A DNA stretch of 64,000 nt from CAYHVK01 sp964360255 (GCA_964360255.1 CAYHVK010000001.1:62001-126000), one strand, 5' to 3'. Counted from the first letter of the stretch, positions 50,559 through 59,290 are shown. Notes: generated by a model from the letters alone, not told the origin. Made by a program: numbers and translations.

Positions 50559-51634
50559 AGACGATTCTGAAGTTTAGCAGCACACTATTATTCTCTCTTT
50601 TTTTAGTTCAATGTCGTACTCTCGATGTACAATCAGCTGCTCAGAAGCCGGAAATTCCGAAAGGTTTTGTTCCGCTTGCTTCTGAAGCTCTCGTGACAGC
50701 TGGCAAAAGCGAAGCCGCAAGTTATGCGAATGATGGCAAAAAAATTATTTTTATCTCGGCCGAAAGATCTCAACATAAACTTCGCCAGGCCTACGAAACT
50801 CGGGTGGACAGCTCAAAAGAAAAACGTCTCACTTTTCAAGATGGCGAAGTGGTCAGCGCTCTTTATGCAACCGACGGCAGTAGTTTCTACTACGCCAGCT
50901 CAACAGACGAAATCAAAGAAGACCCAGACTTTATTCGTGATTATCGTGCACAAATTCAAAATGCGGCCAAAAATGGCAGCAAAACAAATGCCGAAACCGA
51001 CTTTTTAGGCCGCTCTCTTGCTCGCACCGAGATTTATTTCTCAAACCGTGAAGGTAGTACGATTCAGCGCTTAACAAAGTCCCCGGGCTTTGATGGCTCT
51101 TTATTTCTTACAGCCGATGGTAAAGCCCTCTATTCTATCAGTCGCAAAAGTGGAGCGTTCAAAGCCTACGTCTCTCGCCCACCCAAAGGAAATCAAACTC
51201 CAGTAGGACGCTCTAGTCAGAGTGAGTTTTACGTAGCTCAGTCACCAAAATGGACTGTGATCAGCGCTGGCACTGAAGATCTAAAAAAGTCTCAGCTTGA
51301 AATTTCGCGGACTGGCTTCAAACCTGTTGCGATTACTAGGCTTGGAAACAACAGCATTCAGCCGAGCTGGCACCCTGCTGGCGATTGGATTATTTTTTCA
51401 TCCAACGAAGCAGATTCTTTTAATTACGAGCTTTACTTAGTTCGTCGTGATGGTGAGTGCCTGACTCGCCTCACTTACACGATTGAGAATGAATTTGAGC
51501 CGCAATTTAATCCGAAATCAGCCTCAAATGAGTTTATTTACACCCTTCAGGATTCTGCAAAATCTTCTATTGCTATTGTTAAGAACTTTACGTTACCTGT
51601 GTGTGCTACCGAAATGAAAAAGGAGTTTAAATGA
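50555..51634 (+). CDS. TolB-like WD40/PD40 repeat lipoprotein
   Basis: 359 residues with lipobox FLVQC (Cys20). The body shows PD40-type repeats: YANDGKKIIFISAE, LTADGKALYSISRKSGAFKA, PSWHPAGDWIIFSSNEADSF, PQFNPKSASNEFIYTLQDS, giving a beta-propeller like TolB's. It is not TolB itself, which has an N-terminal alpha/beta domain and is not normally a lipoprotein. The start overlaps the mutY stop by 4 bases, and the next gene overlaps its stop by 4. Confidence 0.72.
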   Translation: MKTILKFSSTLLFSLFLVQCRTLDVQSAAQKPEIPKGFVPLASEALVTAGKSEAASYANDGKKIIFISAERSQHKLRQAYETRVDSSKEKRLTFQDGEVVSALYATDGSSFYYASSTDEIKEDPDFIRDYRAQIQNAAKNGSKTNAETDFLGRSLARTEIYFSNREGSTIQRLTKSPGFDGSLFLTADGKALYSISRKSGAFKAYVSRPPKGNQTPVGRSSQSEFYVAQSPKWTVISAGTEDLKKSQLEISRTGFKPVAITRLGNNSIQPSWHPAGDWIIFSSNEADSFNYELYLVRRDGECLTRLTYTIENEFEPQFNPKSASNEFIYTLQDSAKSSIAIVKNFTLPVCATEMKKEFK

Positions 51635-52197
51635 GTCCCACTTCTATTCTGACATCTCTGACTTATACAGTTCGTAATTTTATTATGGTCGGCTTTATTC
51701 TTTCTGCATTACCAGCTTTAGCCGCACCCATTCCATTTACCTCAAGCTCGCAACTCATCTCTGAGAAAAATGGCATCTACCGCTCACCCCTTGGATTTTC
51801 AATTCATGCCGGCACTTCTGGCTGGAAGCCCGCAGCACCGACAGTTAAAAATGATTTCGTAGTCGCCACATATAAAAGCGATGTTGATTCTTCGGCTCTT
51901 ACTGTTCGTATTGATGAAATCAAAAAGCCAATTACCTTAGATGAATACTCTAAAAAATGGCTTAAAGATTATCCGCGTTTTGGTTTTGATGTTTTAACAG
52001 CTAAGAAAGTTCGTGTTGGTAAAGAAATCGGCTATATGCTTGATTTCGTCAGCCCAGAGAACAAAAAACAACTTCGCCAAATTCTCTTCGTAAAAAACAA
52101 GAACGCCGTGACTCTTACTTGCCGGGGCGAACAAGTCGGTTTTTCTAAAACTGTTCGCCAGTGCAACGAAATCATCCGCAATTTTAAGTGGAATTAG
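51631..52197 (+). CDS. Exported protein of unknown function, coupled to the propeller lipoprotein
   Basis: 188 residues; hydrophobic signal ending LSALPALAAP. The mature domain (GIYRSPLGFSIHAGTSGWKP; TYKSDVDSSALTVRIDEI; KKWLKDYPRFGFDVLTAKKV; GYMLDFV) follows the pattern of PsbP/DUF-type small beta-sheet proteins, by eye only. Overlaps the upstream gene by 4 bases (ATGA), so the two are made together. It abuts the converging gene at 52198 with no gap. Confidence 0.62.
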   Translation: MSPTSILTSLTYTVRNFIMVGFILSALPALAAPIPFTSSSQLISEKNGIYRSPLGFSIHAGTSGWKPAAPTVKNDFVVATYKSDVDSSALTVRIDEIKKPITLDEYSKKWLKDYPRFGFDVLTAKKVRVGKEIGYMLDFVSPENKKQLRQILFVKNKNAVTLTCRGEQVGFSKTVRQCNEIIRNFKWN

Positions 52198-52542
52198 CTA
52201 GATTTTAATAAGCCAGGTTAAGACAGCAACCGCAATTGAAGTTGTACTCACATAAAGAAATCCGAGACGCGTGAGTATGCGCAGCTCAAATTCTGCAAAG
52301 CGCTGATCGATCCCCGAAAACTTCTGATCAACATCAGAGAACCTCTGATTCATTCGCATTTCATGCTGAGACATATGTTGAGCCATTAGGCTCTTGATCT
52401 GTTCTGTTAATACTGCAAAATCAGATTTTGTTGCCAAATCGCCCTCTAATGCGTCTAGAACCATTTGTACTTGGGCCTCGGCTTGATTTCTCTCAAAGCC
52501 AACAGCCTCTAGATCTCTAATATACTTCATTGCGTTTGACAT
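52198..52542 (-). CDS. Coiled-coil protein with C-terminal membrane helix (DUF1640-like)
   Basis: 114 residues from ATG 52542, with AGGAG 6 bases upstream. LEAVGFERNQAEAQVQMVLD is the DUF1640/CCDC90-type N-terminal helix. A coiled coil follows with a heptad-like repeat of QRFSDVDQKFSGIDQRFAEF, then a single membrane helix (FLYVSTTSIAVAVLTWLIKI). Such bacterial proteins are common, often next to toxin-like or mobile genes, and of unknown role. The longer frame to 52653 has no ribosome binding site. Confidence 0.72.
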   Translation of the reverse strand: MSNAMKYIRDLEAVGFERNQAEAQVQMVLDALEGDLATKSDFAVLTEQIKSLMAQHMSQHEMRMNQRFSDVDQKFSGIDQRFAEFELRILTRLGFLYVSTTSIAVAVLTWLIKI

Positions 52543-52632
52543 CGCCAGTCTCCTATTATTTTTTTCATTAATTGAGACTCTTGCAAACTGATGCCAGCAC
52601 CTGAGAAGCAAATTAACGCGTAACCGCTGGTC

Positions 52633-52662
52633 GGCGGACAGTGATGTCCGCATCTGTCCGCC
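52633..52662. promoter_or_regulatory. Overlapping inverted repeats in a divergent promoter region
   Basis: GCGGACA (52634-52640) is complementary to two copies of TGTCCGC (52645-52651 and 52655-52661) exactly 10 bases apart, one helical turn. The outer pairing extends to GGCGGACA/TGTCCGCC. It lies between the divergent genes at 52542 (-) and 52699 (+), a natural place for an operator. Confidence 0.5.
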
Positions 52663-52698
52663 AATTGCAAATACCGCAAGGCTTGTTATTCTATCTAC

Positions 52699-53139
52699 AT
52701 GACAAAAATCTTCTACCTACTTCGTTCGTTTTTTCCGTCGTGGAAGTTCTTTGATGATGTAGGCCCAGAGATTCGTCTTGAGGTTCGTTGTGGCACGAGC
52801 GAAACCGCTTTAGGTGATTGGACGAACTGCCTACCACCAATTCCTAGGTCTGCGGCGACTCTCTTTGTAAACCCAGCTGCCGCTTACCTACATGCCTGTC
52901 ACAATCATTTAAATCATTTCAATGCCGATATTGCCGAGAGTGACACAGAGAGACCTGAGTTGTTGGCTGAAAAAACAACCTACAAAATCACACGCAATTT
53001 AGTGCAAGTACAAATTAAAAAACTGAAACTCGCTCAGGCGCCGTTTACTTATCAATTTCGTATCTCAGCCAATTACATTAAAGACCTCAATCGAGAAGCA
53101 GATCACATTCTTATTTCACCAGTTTACGAGAATTCATAA
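52699..53139 (+). CDS. Protein of unknown function paired with an HTTM-like membrane protein
   Basis: 146 residues without signal peptide. It opens MTKIFYLLRSFFPSWKFFDD and contains many aromatics, a His-rich segment (AAAYLHACHNHLNHFNADI), and a strand-rich end (PFTYQFRISANYIKDL). It overlaps the next gene by one base (TAATG), so the two are coupled and probably act together. In other genomes HTTM-like proteins are often paired with small soluble partners. Function unknown. Confidence 0.6.
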   Translation: MTKIFYLLRSFFPSWKFFDDVGPEIRLEVRCGTSETALGDWTNCLPPIPRSAATLFVNPAAAYLHACHNHLNHFNADIAESDTERPELLAEKTTYKITRNLVQVQIKKLKLAQAPFTYQFRISANYIKDLNREADHILISPVYENS

Positions 53140-53915
53140 TGGATGCTGTGATAACCTTACAGCTCATGGCCCGCATATGCGCTGTCTTAGCTATCATTCA
53201 GGCTTATGAATTTTTATGTCTCACACCTGTGACTAGTGATCGTGGAGTTTGGCGCTGGGATGATTTGAAAAATGAAATTGCCGGCAAAAGCGGTTTTCTC
53301 AGAGGGATCTTCGGGTGTTTCTTAAAAAGTGGAAACTTCCGTTACTTCAATATTTTTAGAATCATGGTGGCCATTACAGTTCTATTGATGCCAACTCCAG
53401 AAGCTATGGCACTTCTGCTTATCATTCATATTCTGACACTTGTCCGCTGGCTCGGCAGCTTTAATGGCGGCAGCGATTATATGACTTCAATTTTGCTTTT
53501 ATTTGTAAGCCTAGGTTTGTTCTTTCCTGAATCAATGGCTGCTGTGGCTCTTTGGTATATCGCTTTTCAATCCACACTCTCTTATTTCAAAGCTGGATTT
53601 TATAAATTAAAGGCTCAGAACTGGAGATCAGGCACTGCCGCTCGAGAATTTATTATTTCCCCGATCTACGAAAGAAGTCAGCTCTTAGAAACTTTGATGA
53701 AGTCGCCGGTGTTCAGTCGCTTGAGCTCATGGGGAATTATTTTTTTCGAGATTACGTTTCCGGTTTGTTTATTTCATCAAAACCTAGCTGCTCTCTATTT
53801 AGCTGCAGGTTTTCTATTTCACCTGCTTAATGCTTATGTCTTTGGTTTAAATCGATTTGTGTTCGCCTGGATCGCAACGTACCCAGCTCTATATTATTGC
53901 AGTTTTAGATCTTGA
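53139..53915 (+). CDS. HTTM-like multipass membrane protein
   Basis: 258 residues with about 6-7 membrane helices. GGSDYMTSILLLFVSLGLFF and YIAFQSTLSYFKAGFYKLKA, then QNWRSGTAAREF, resemble the HTTM domain related to vitamin K-dependent gamma-carboxylase (characteristically a Y..AG..KL segment followed by WR.G). The catalytic lysine arrangement of true carboxylases is not evident. Coupled to the gene before it. Role unknown. Confidence 0.7.
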   Translation: MDAVITLQLMARICAVLAIIQAYEFLCLTPVTSDRGVWRWDDLKNEIAGKSGFLRGIFGCFLKSGNFRYFNIFRIMVAITVLLMPTPEAMALLLIIHILTLVRWLGSFNGGSDYMTSILLLFVSLGLFFPESMAAVALWYIAFQSTLSYFKAGFYKLKAQNWRSGTAAREFIISPIYERSQLLETLMKSPVFSRLSSWGIIFFEITFPVCLFHQNLAALYLAAGFLFHLLNAYVFGLNRFVFAWIATYPALYYCSFRS

Positions 53916-53924
53916 TTTTAAAGA

Positions 53925-54404
53925 TTAGCGTGTGAAGATTTGAACGTACGAGGTTTCAACAATTCCATCTTTTGGATGGAAATAAAACTGTTCCGCTTCG
54001 CGCCCAGACTCTTTCTGAAAATAAGAGCTTAAATTCCCTGAACGTTCAGAAGTTTTTTGTCTCAGTGTCTCTGCCGGAGAAAATGTTCCATAAGATAATC
54101 TTGCATTTTCAGCAGTCACATTGAGTTTACCGAGAGCTTTTGCAAGCGCTTGTTTGGTAAAGAGCACGCTTAAAGTTTCCATAAAAGCTTTATCATTGCT
54201 TGAGTATTTAAATGTTTTACTTTTTGCGAGAAGCTCACAGCTTTTAGTGGCTTCATTGCAGACTTTCACTTCAAAGTGTAGAGGTTGGTTTCTGTAAGCC
54301 TCGACATCGTTAGTGTAGAGAACATAACCCATCTCAACAGACTTCCAGTCAGCGCCGTAAGCGAAACTGCTGAAAGTCGTTAAAAGCACGAATAGAAATC
54401 TCAT
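53925..54404 (-). CDS. Small secreted protein of unknown function
   Basis: 159 residues with signal peptide MRFLFVLLTTFSSFAYG. One Cys pair (VKVCNEATKSCELLAK) suggests a disulfide loop. The rest is mixed and soluble. It follows the helicase gene by 15 bases on the same strand, probably in one transcript. No family recognised. Confidence 0.6.
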   Translation of the reverse strand: MRFLFVLLTTFSSFAYGADWKSVEMGYVLYTNDVEAYRNQPLHFEVKVCNEATKSCELLAKSKTFKYSSNDKAFMETLSVLFTKQALAKALGKLNVTAENARLSYGTFSPAETLRQKTSERSGNLSSYFQKESGREAEQFYFHPKDGIVETSYVQIFTR

Positions 54405-54419
54405 GAGATCTCCTAAAGT

Positions 54420-56204
54420 TTAAGCACCGAAAAGATTCTTAAAGAATTTAGAAATTTTCTGACCTATGCCGCCACTTGCAGCTGCGCCTGGTTTCTGACC
54501 CGGACCCTGTCCTGGACGATGTTTAAATTTCGTCGTCGGGAAGGGAGTTCCTTTGCGCTGTTGGCCTTGAGCATTTTTGTTCTGATTCGGATGACGATTG
54601 TCGGGACGCTTCGGACCCTGATTCGGGCCACGATTGTCAGGACGATTTTGTCCATCGCGACTACGGTTTTGACCGTCGCGAGCTTCATGACGACCCTGAC
54701 CATCACGTGGCTGATCGTGGCGCTGAGGTCTTGGACCACTCTGTCCTTGAGGTCCATCAGCCCGTTGCGGACGATCACCCTGAGGGCGATCCGCTCTCGG
54801 ACCACGATTATCACGACGAGGACCACCGCCGCCACCATGTTCACGTCTAGGACCGCGACCACCGCCATCACGGCTTGGACGTTCATGACGCTTTTCAGAA
54901 GGGAATGGTTTAAATTCTTTTACGATATTGGCATCATCGATCCAGCCGATTCCGACTTTGTGACCTAAATAGTTTTCAATACGACCCAAAGCTTCAACAT
55001 CGCGCTCGCTCACTAAACTGAGTGCAATACCTGTAGCACCCGCGCGGCCTGTACGACCGATGCGGTGAACATAGTTTTCTGGGTCATCTGGAAGTTCAAA
55101 GTTAATAACTAAATCAACGCCTTTAATATCAAGACCACGAGCCGCAAGATCAGTCGCCACTAGAATGTTTTTCTCATTCTCAGCTTTGAAAAGTTCGATC
55201 ACGCGATTGCGCTGCGCCTGAGTGAGCAAACTTGAAATTGCCATGGCCGGATGACCATTTGAGGTCAAAAATTGCGAAATGCGCTCAACATTGTGTTTAA
55301 AGTTACTGAAAATAATAACCTGACGTGGTTTGAGCTGCTGCAAAATCGAGAGAAGACTCTGCGGCTTATCGTAATGACCCACATGAAAGAGCTCATCTTT
55401 CACGTTATCAGCTTTCGCCTGATCACGACTCACATTCACTTCAACCGGGTTCGCACCAAATTCATAAGCGGTATTTAAAACATCAAAATTTAAAGTTGCA
55501 CTGAAAACTAAGAACTGGCGATCTTTCGGCACACGACGAAGAATGAACTTCATATCATCTTTGAAACCCATATCGAACATGCGATCGGCTTCATCGAAGA
55601 TGATGGCGCGAACTTGATTCAAATCAACAAGATGTTCTTTATAAAGATCAATCAAACGACCTGGAGTCGCGACGATAAACTGCACACCTTGCTTCAACGC
55701 GGCTTTTTGCGTCTCGTAAGAAGTACCGCCGTAAATTGTAGCGGTTTTGAAACCCAGCGGGCCGCCCAATTTTACTGCATTCTCACTCACCTGCTCAGCT
55801 AGTTCTCGAGTTGGAACAAGAATCAGAACAAACTGACTGCTTCTCCAATTTTCGAAAATAGGGCGGTTCTCTGTTGGAGCTGTTGGCGGCAGATGAGATT
55901 TTTCAACCTCAGGTGCCGGCTCCGCTACAACTTCAGGAGCGGCTTCTGTATCAGAAGCGGTCGCCGACGAAGCGCCATGAGTTTTTTTAAGTTCAGCGGC
56001 TTCGATTGAACGAATGATTCGGTCCATAATAGGAACCAAAAACGCGGCTGTTTTACCAGTCCCCGTTTGCGCTAAACCTGCGATGTCGTGACCACTTAAA
56101 ATATGAGGAATTACACCCACCTGGATAGGTGTGGCAGTTTCATAGTTTTGAGACGCGACGCTGTCTTGCACCTTTGGGTGCAACTTAAGCTCTGTATATT
56201 TCAC
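54420..56204 (-). CDS. rhlE: DEAD-box RNA helicase with inserted and C-terminal low-complexity regions
   Basis: ATP-dependent RNA helicase. Motifs in order: Q motif ATPIQ, motif I AQTGTGKT (45-52), Ia PTRELAEQ (131-138), Ib ATPGR, II DEAD, III SAT, IV-VI with ATDLAARGLDIKGVD and HRIGRTGRAG. An insertion of about 45 residues rich in Ala, Glu and Pro (about 70-115) separates motifs I and Ia, which is unusual. The C-terminal 170 residues are RGG/RDG-like repeats (Arg, Gly, Asp, Pro, Gln), typical RNA-binding tails. The subfamily is RhlE-like, but the symbol is tentative. Confidence 0.88.
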   Translation of the reverse strand: MKYTELKLHPKVQDSVASQNYETATPIQVGVIPHILSGHDIAGLAQTGTGKTAAFLVPIMDRIIRSIEAAELKKTHGASSATASDTEAAPEVVAEPAPEVEKSHLPPTAPTENRPIFENWRSSQFVLILVPTRELAEQVSENAVKLGGPLGFKTATIYGGTSYETQKAALKQGVQFIVATPGRLIDLYKEHLVDLNQVRAIIFDEADRMFDMGFKDDMKFILRRVPKDRQFLVFSATLNFDVLNTAYEFGANPVEVNVSRDQAKADNVKDELFHVGHYDKPQSLLSILQQLKPRQVIIFSNFKHNVERISQFLTSNGHPAMAISSLLTQAQRNRVIELFKAENEKNILVATDLAARGLDIKGVDLVINFELPDDPENYVHRIGRTGRAGATGIALSLVSERDVEALGRIENYLGHKVGIGWIDDANIVKEFKPFPSEKRHERPSRDGGGRGPRREHGGGGGPRRDNRGPRADRPQGDRPQRADGPQGQSGPRPQRHDQPRDGQGRHEARDGQNRSRDGQNRPDNRGPNQGPKRPDNRHPNQNKNAQGQQRKGTPFPTTKFKHRPGQGPGQKPGAAASGGIGQKISKFFKNLFGA

Positions 56205-56303
56205 TTCAGACTTTCGCCTTTCTTTCCCAAAACCGACGAATTACAAAAAAATTCTTACCCGGTGCGCCCAGTCCTGTCAAAGCCCATAAGCCCGAGGCAG
56301 TTT

Positions 56304-57125
56304 TTAAATGGAATGGCGGCTTAAAAACTCAGATAAAACCCGAATAAATTCATTGGGCTGGTCGAAATGAATCCAATGCCCTGCATCGGCTATTTCAACC
56401 GTCTCGATCTGAGGGTTCACTTGCCTCACTTTAGCCAGCTCTTCAGCCGTTAGATCGTCCGAATTTTGACCTCGAATAAAGAGGGTTGGGCATTTCAAAT
56501 CCCGAACTTGCTCCCATCGTGGGCGAAAGTGTCCGGCCTTCAAGCTAAGCAAAATCCCCTGCTTATTGAAGCGCCAATCGGCTGTTCCATCGGCTTTTTC
56601 TTCAATATTAGTGAAGAAATAAGACCCTAGAATTTTACGCTGCGGATGGCTCGAAATCTTCTCGGGAAATTCTTTATCAAAGAACTCTTTTGCTGCGGCT
56701 TTAGAGGGAAAAGGCGTCGGAACTAAATCTAAAAGATGGGCCGTTCGCTCCATGGCTTTTGGGTTCCCTTCCGGGCCAATATCTTCAATCACTAAAGTGT
56801 TCAAACGCTCCGGATATTGATGGGCAAAATGAAGTGCGTTACGCCCGCCCATAGAGTGCCCAACGAGATGAATTTTATCAAAACCGAGCTCATCAATTAT
56901 GAGCTTAAGGTCTTCAGCGTAATTCTCGGGGCCGTAGCCTTTTTCGGGCTTAAAGCTCCACCCATGACCACGTTGGTCGAAAGTTAAAACCCGGTATTTT
57001 TCGCGAAATGTCGGCGTAATTCGGCGCCAATTAGCTCCTGAACCCATCACTCCATGCAAGAAAACAAGCACCGGCGCTTGCTCGGGACCATCTAATTCAA
57101 ATTTAAAATTTTGCAAATAACCCAT
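56304..57125 (-). CDS. Alpha/beta hydrolase
   Basis: About 273 residues. PVLVFLHGVMGSGANWRRIT (oxyanion region), VLTFDQRGHGWS, the nucleophile elbow GHSMGG (Ser), FIRGQNSDDL (likely acid region) and DAGHWIHFDQP (His) give the complete catalytic set. It resembles esterases of the YbfF type. No signal peptide, so cytoplasmic. Start probably ATG 57125; 57164 is also possible, and neither has a strong ribosome binding site. It diverges from pcnB with its 5' end close to that gene's start. Confidence 0.85.
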   Translation of the reverse strand: MGYLQNFKFELDGPEQAPVLVFLHGVMGSGANWRRITPTFREKYRVLTFDQRGHGWSFKPEKGYGPENYAEDLKLIIDELGFDKIHLVGHSMGGRNALHFAHQYPERLNTLVIEDIGPEGNPKAMERTAHLLDLVPTPFPSKAAAKEFFDKEFPEKISSHPQRKILGSYFFTNIEEKADGTADWRFNKQGILLSLKAGHFRPRWEQVRDLKCPTLFIRGQNSDDLTAEELAKVRQVNPQIETVEIADAGHWIHFDQPNEFIRVLSEFLSRHSI

Positions 57126-57155
57126 AAGAGGACTTATTATGCTCAAAGGATGCCA

Positions 57156-58520
57156 ATGAATCAAACACCACGCTTACACGACGACTGGCTTGATCCTGAT
57201 GCTGTAGAGATCGTAAGGCTTCTGCAGAACAAGGGTTTCACCGCTTATTTAGTGGGCGGCTGCGTTCGCGACCTTCTTCTCAACCACAATCCAAAAGACT
57301 ACGACATTGTGACCAATGCCCGTCCGCAAGAGATTCGCCGGATTATTCCGTTTTGTTTTATCATCGGTAAACGCTTTCGTTTAGTTTTAGCCAAACGTGG
57401 CGACCGTCAGTATGAGATCTCAACTTTCAGGCAAGACGCCGCTCCACCAGAACCACCATCCGAGAACACTGTAGAGGGTGGCACAACTGAAGGTTACACA
57501 GAAAGCGATAGCGAAGGGGGAAGTAGTGGTGGAGCAGAAACTTCTGAGCCCGCTCCAAACCCTTCAGCTCCAGCAGCTGAGATGATCACAAGCGATAATA
57601 TTTTTGGAACTCCTGAAGAAGATGCTTTCAGACGAGATTTTACGATCAACGCTATGTTTTATGACCCGATCTCGAAAAAACTCATCGACTACGCCAATGC
57701 AAAAAAAGATCTCCATGATGGCCTAGTGCGAATGATTGGTGATCCAAATATACGTTTAATTGAAGATCCGATTCGTATCTTACGTGCTATCCGCCTCAGC
57801 CAAATGATTCGTTTCACTTTAGAAACCGAACTTCGCCGCGCAATGAAAGCTCATGCTTCTTATTTAGCAAAGACGGCCTTACCTCGCAGGCGTGAAGAGT
57901 TCTTAAAATTCTTACGCCTTAAAGATCCGGCCGAACCTTTTGTTTTGGCTCACGACTTAGATGTTTTAAAATTCGTTTCGCCTTCTCTTGATAGAATTCT
58001 TTCTGATCATGACAAGGCTGAAGTTTTCTTAAAGCATCTGCATGATATGAAATTAAAAGATAAAGCATCACCTCTTGAACTTTTCGGCGCTATTGCTCAC
58101 GCTTTCTTGCGCACTGAAATTCAACCTGATCCGCATGTTGAAATGCGCACTCATGATTTATTAGATAATAAGAAATTCGTTTCTTGGATGCGCGATGAAA
58201 TGGGCATTTTCAAAAGCGAACAAGCCATGATTGCCCGTGCGATGAATCTTTCAAGTCTCTTGCGTCGACGCAAAGAGTTCGAGCGTCGCGGAGACAGCCG
58301 TAAACGTGCCGTGATTAACAATGCAGCTTTTGATATTGCTCTACAAATGGCGAAGAGCGATCTCACTCTCTCACCTTCTGATTTACAGTTCTGGCATGAG
58401 ACTTATGAGCGCTTGAAAGTGGCAGCGCCCGTTGGTCATAGCGGTGGTGGCGGAAGTCGCGTCCATCGTCGTCCTCGCCGGCAGAATCACCGCCGCAGTC
58501 GTGGGCCAGCTTCGCACTAA
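57156..58520 (+). CDS. pcnB: Poly(A) polymerase / tRNA nucleotidyltransferase family (PcnB type)
   Basis: Class II nucleotidyltransferase. From ATG 57156 (AAGGA 5 bases upstream) 454 residues: YLVGGCVRDLLL (30-41), KDYDIVTNARPQEI with the metal ligands Asp48 and Asp50, and RRDFTINAMFYDP with Asp161. PQEIRRIIPFCFIIGKRFRL fits PcnB poly(A) polymerase better than a CCA enzyme. About 50 residues of Pro, Glu, Gly, Ser and Thr (96-146) are inserted inside the catalytic domain. A basic, Arg/His-rich tail ends the protein. 3' end overlaps the transposase by 4 bases. Confidence 0.85.
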   Translation: MNQTPRLHDDWLDPDAVEIVRLLQNKGFTAYLVGGCVRDLLLNHNPKDYDIVTNARPQEIRRIIPFCFIIGKRFRLVLAKRGDRQYEISTFRQDAAPPEPPSENTVEGGTTEGYTESDSEGGSSGGAETSEPAPNPSAPAAEMITSDNIFGTPEEDAFRRDFTINAMFYDPISKKLIDYANAKKDLHDGLVRMIGDPNIRLIEDPIRILRAIRLSQMIRFTLETELRRAMKAHASYLAKTALPRRREEFLKFLRLKDPAEPFVLAHDLDVLKFVSPSLDRILSDHDKAEVFLKHLHDMKLKDKASPLELFGAIAHAFLRTEIQPDPHVEMRTHDLLDNKKFVSWMRDEMGIFKSEQAMIARAMNLSSLLRRRKEFERRGDSRKRAVINNAAFDIALQMAKSDLTLSPSDLQFWHETYERLKVAAPVGHSGGGGSRVHRRPRRQNHRRSRGPASH

Positions 58521-59119
58521 ATTAAGAGCGGCGCTCGCCCACCGCGATCTTGCGGCTCACGATTCCATTCGATTAAAAAGCGAGCCTGTGAACGATTATA
58601 GCCGAAACCTTCGAGGCGATTAATTTGAAGATAATCTTTCAATGTTAAAAGTGCTCTGTAACCTTTTATAACTCGAGTGAAAGGTCGATAGTCCCAGAAC
58701 CTTAACTTGCCTTCACCCTTTTTCGTCCAACGGTTACAACCCGTAACCGCCATAGCAATAGCTGACGTTAAGGCTCTAATAAACGGTTTGAAAGTATGAC
58801 GATTCGACAAGCGAATCTGACAGTGTAAGTGGTTACCTGCATACGCCACGGATTGAATTTTTACTCCGTACTTTTGACCAAACTTCTTAAAGAGATCTGC
58901 TACTTTACGTTTATTTTTATCTTTCGAAAATGAGAGATCTCCTTTTGCTTTTGAGGATCTTAAAACCAAGTGCATTGAATTTTTGGTATCTATTGCGCGT
59001 GCTCCTTGGCGACCCTTTCGGGTCTTCAGCAATTCACCACCATAAGCTAGCGACTCATTCTTGAGAAGCTGCAGTTGTCGCGAAATCGAATGTTTGGCTC
59101 GTCTTGGTTTCGAATTCAT
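58517..59119 (-). CDS. REP-associated tyrosine (Y1/HUH) transposase, RAYT-like
   Basis: About 200 residues from ATG 59119. SMHLVLRSSKAKGDLSF, the HUH motif NHLHCQIR (His97, His99), and YRPFTRVIKGYRALLTLKDY with LQINRLEG, which includes the candidate catalytic Tyr, place it in the IS200-like TnpA/RAYT group. No terminal inverted repeats or accessory gene accompany it, as for RAYTs, which act on short palindromic REPs. Start is M23 of the long frame; a TTGACA-N17-TACCAT promoter would begin transcription almost at the ATG, so the mRNA may be leaderless. Confidence 0.82.
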   Translation of the reverse strand: MNSKPRRAKHSISRQLQLLKNESLAYGGELLKTRKGRQGARAIDTKNSMHLVLRSSKAKGDLSFSKDKNKRKVADLFKKFGQKYGVKIQSVAYAGNHLHCQIRLSNRHTFKPFIRALTSAIAMAVTGCNRWTKKGEGKLRFWDYRPFTRVIKGYRALLTLKDYLQINRLEGFGYNRSQARFLIEWNREPQDRGGRAPLLI

Positions 59120-59126
59120 GTGAACT

Positions 59127-59155
59127 ATGGTATAGAATGATTGGAAAATTGTCAA
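59127..59155 (-). promoter_or_regulatory. Promoter of the transposase gene
   Basis: On the minus strand TTGACA (59155-59150), 17-base spacer, TACCAT (59132-59127). The expected start site is near 59120, next to the ATG at 59119, so there would be almost no leader and no Shine-Dalgarno. Confidence 0.5.
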
Positions 59156-59184
59156 AAGAATTATAACGGTACTAACCTGGTACA

Positions 59185-59242
59185 TGGTTGACAGATTCTA
59201 CGCAGCACATCGCTCACACATACTCAGAGGCCTGGTTGACAG
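59185..59242. repeat. Direct repeat of TGGTTGACAG upstream of the transposase
   Basis: TGGTTGACAG occurs at 59185-59194 and again at 59233-59242, 48 bases apart, in the gap between the transposase and the next gene. Just outside is a related GGTAC-rich stretch (59168-59183). Such repeats may mark an insertion boundary or a transposase recognition site. Confidence 0.5.
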
Positions 59243-59290
59243 TCGTTTTTGTGATACTTGGGCGATGGAGGATGTGCCCTGCGCTTTCGC

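Noticed and set aside
54464..54968. Long open frames on both strands within the helicase 3' end
   Set aside because: They are by-products of the Arg/Gly/Asp/Gln-rich repeats of the real helicase frame; their translations are low-complexity.
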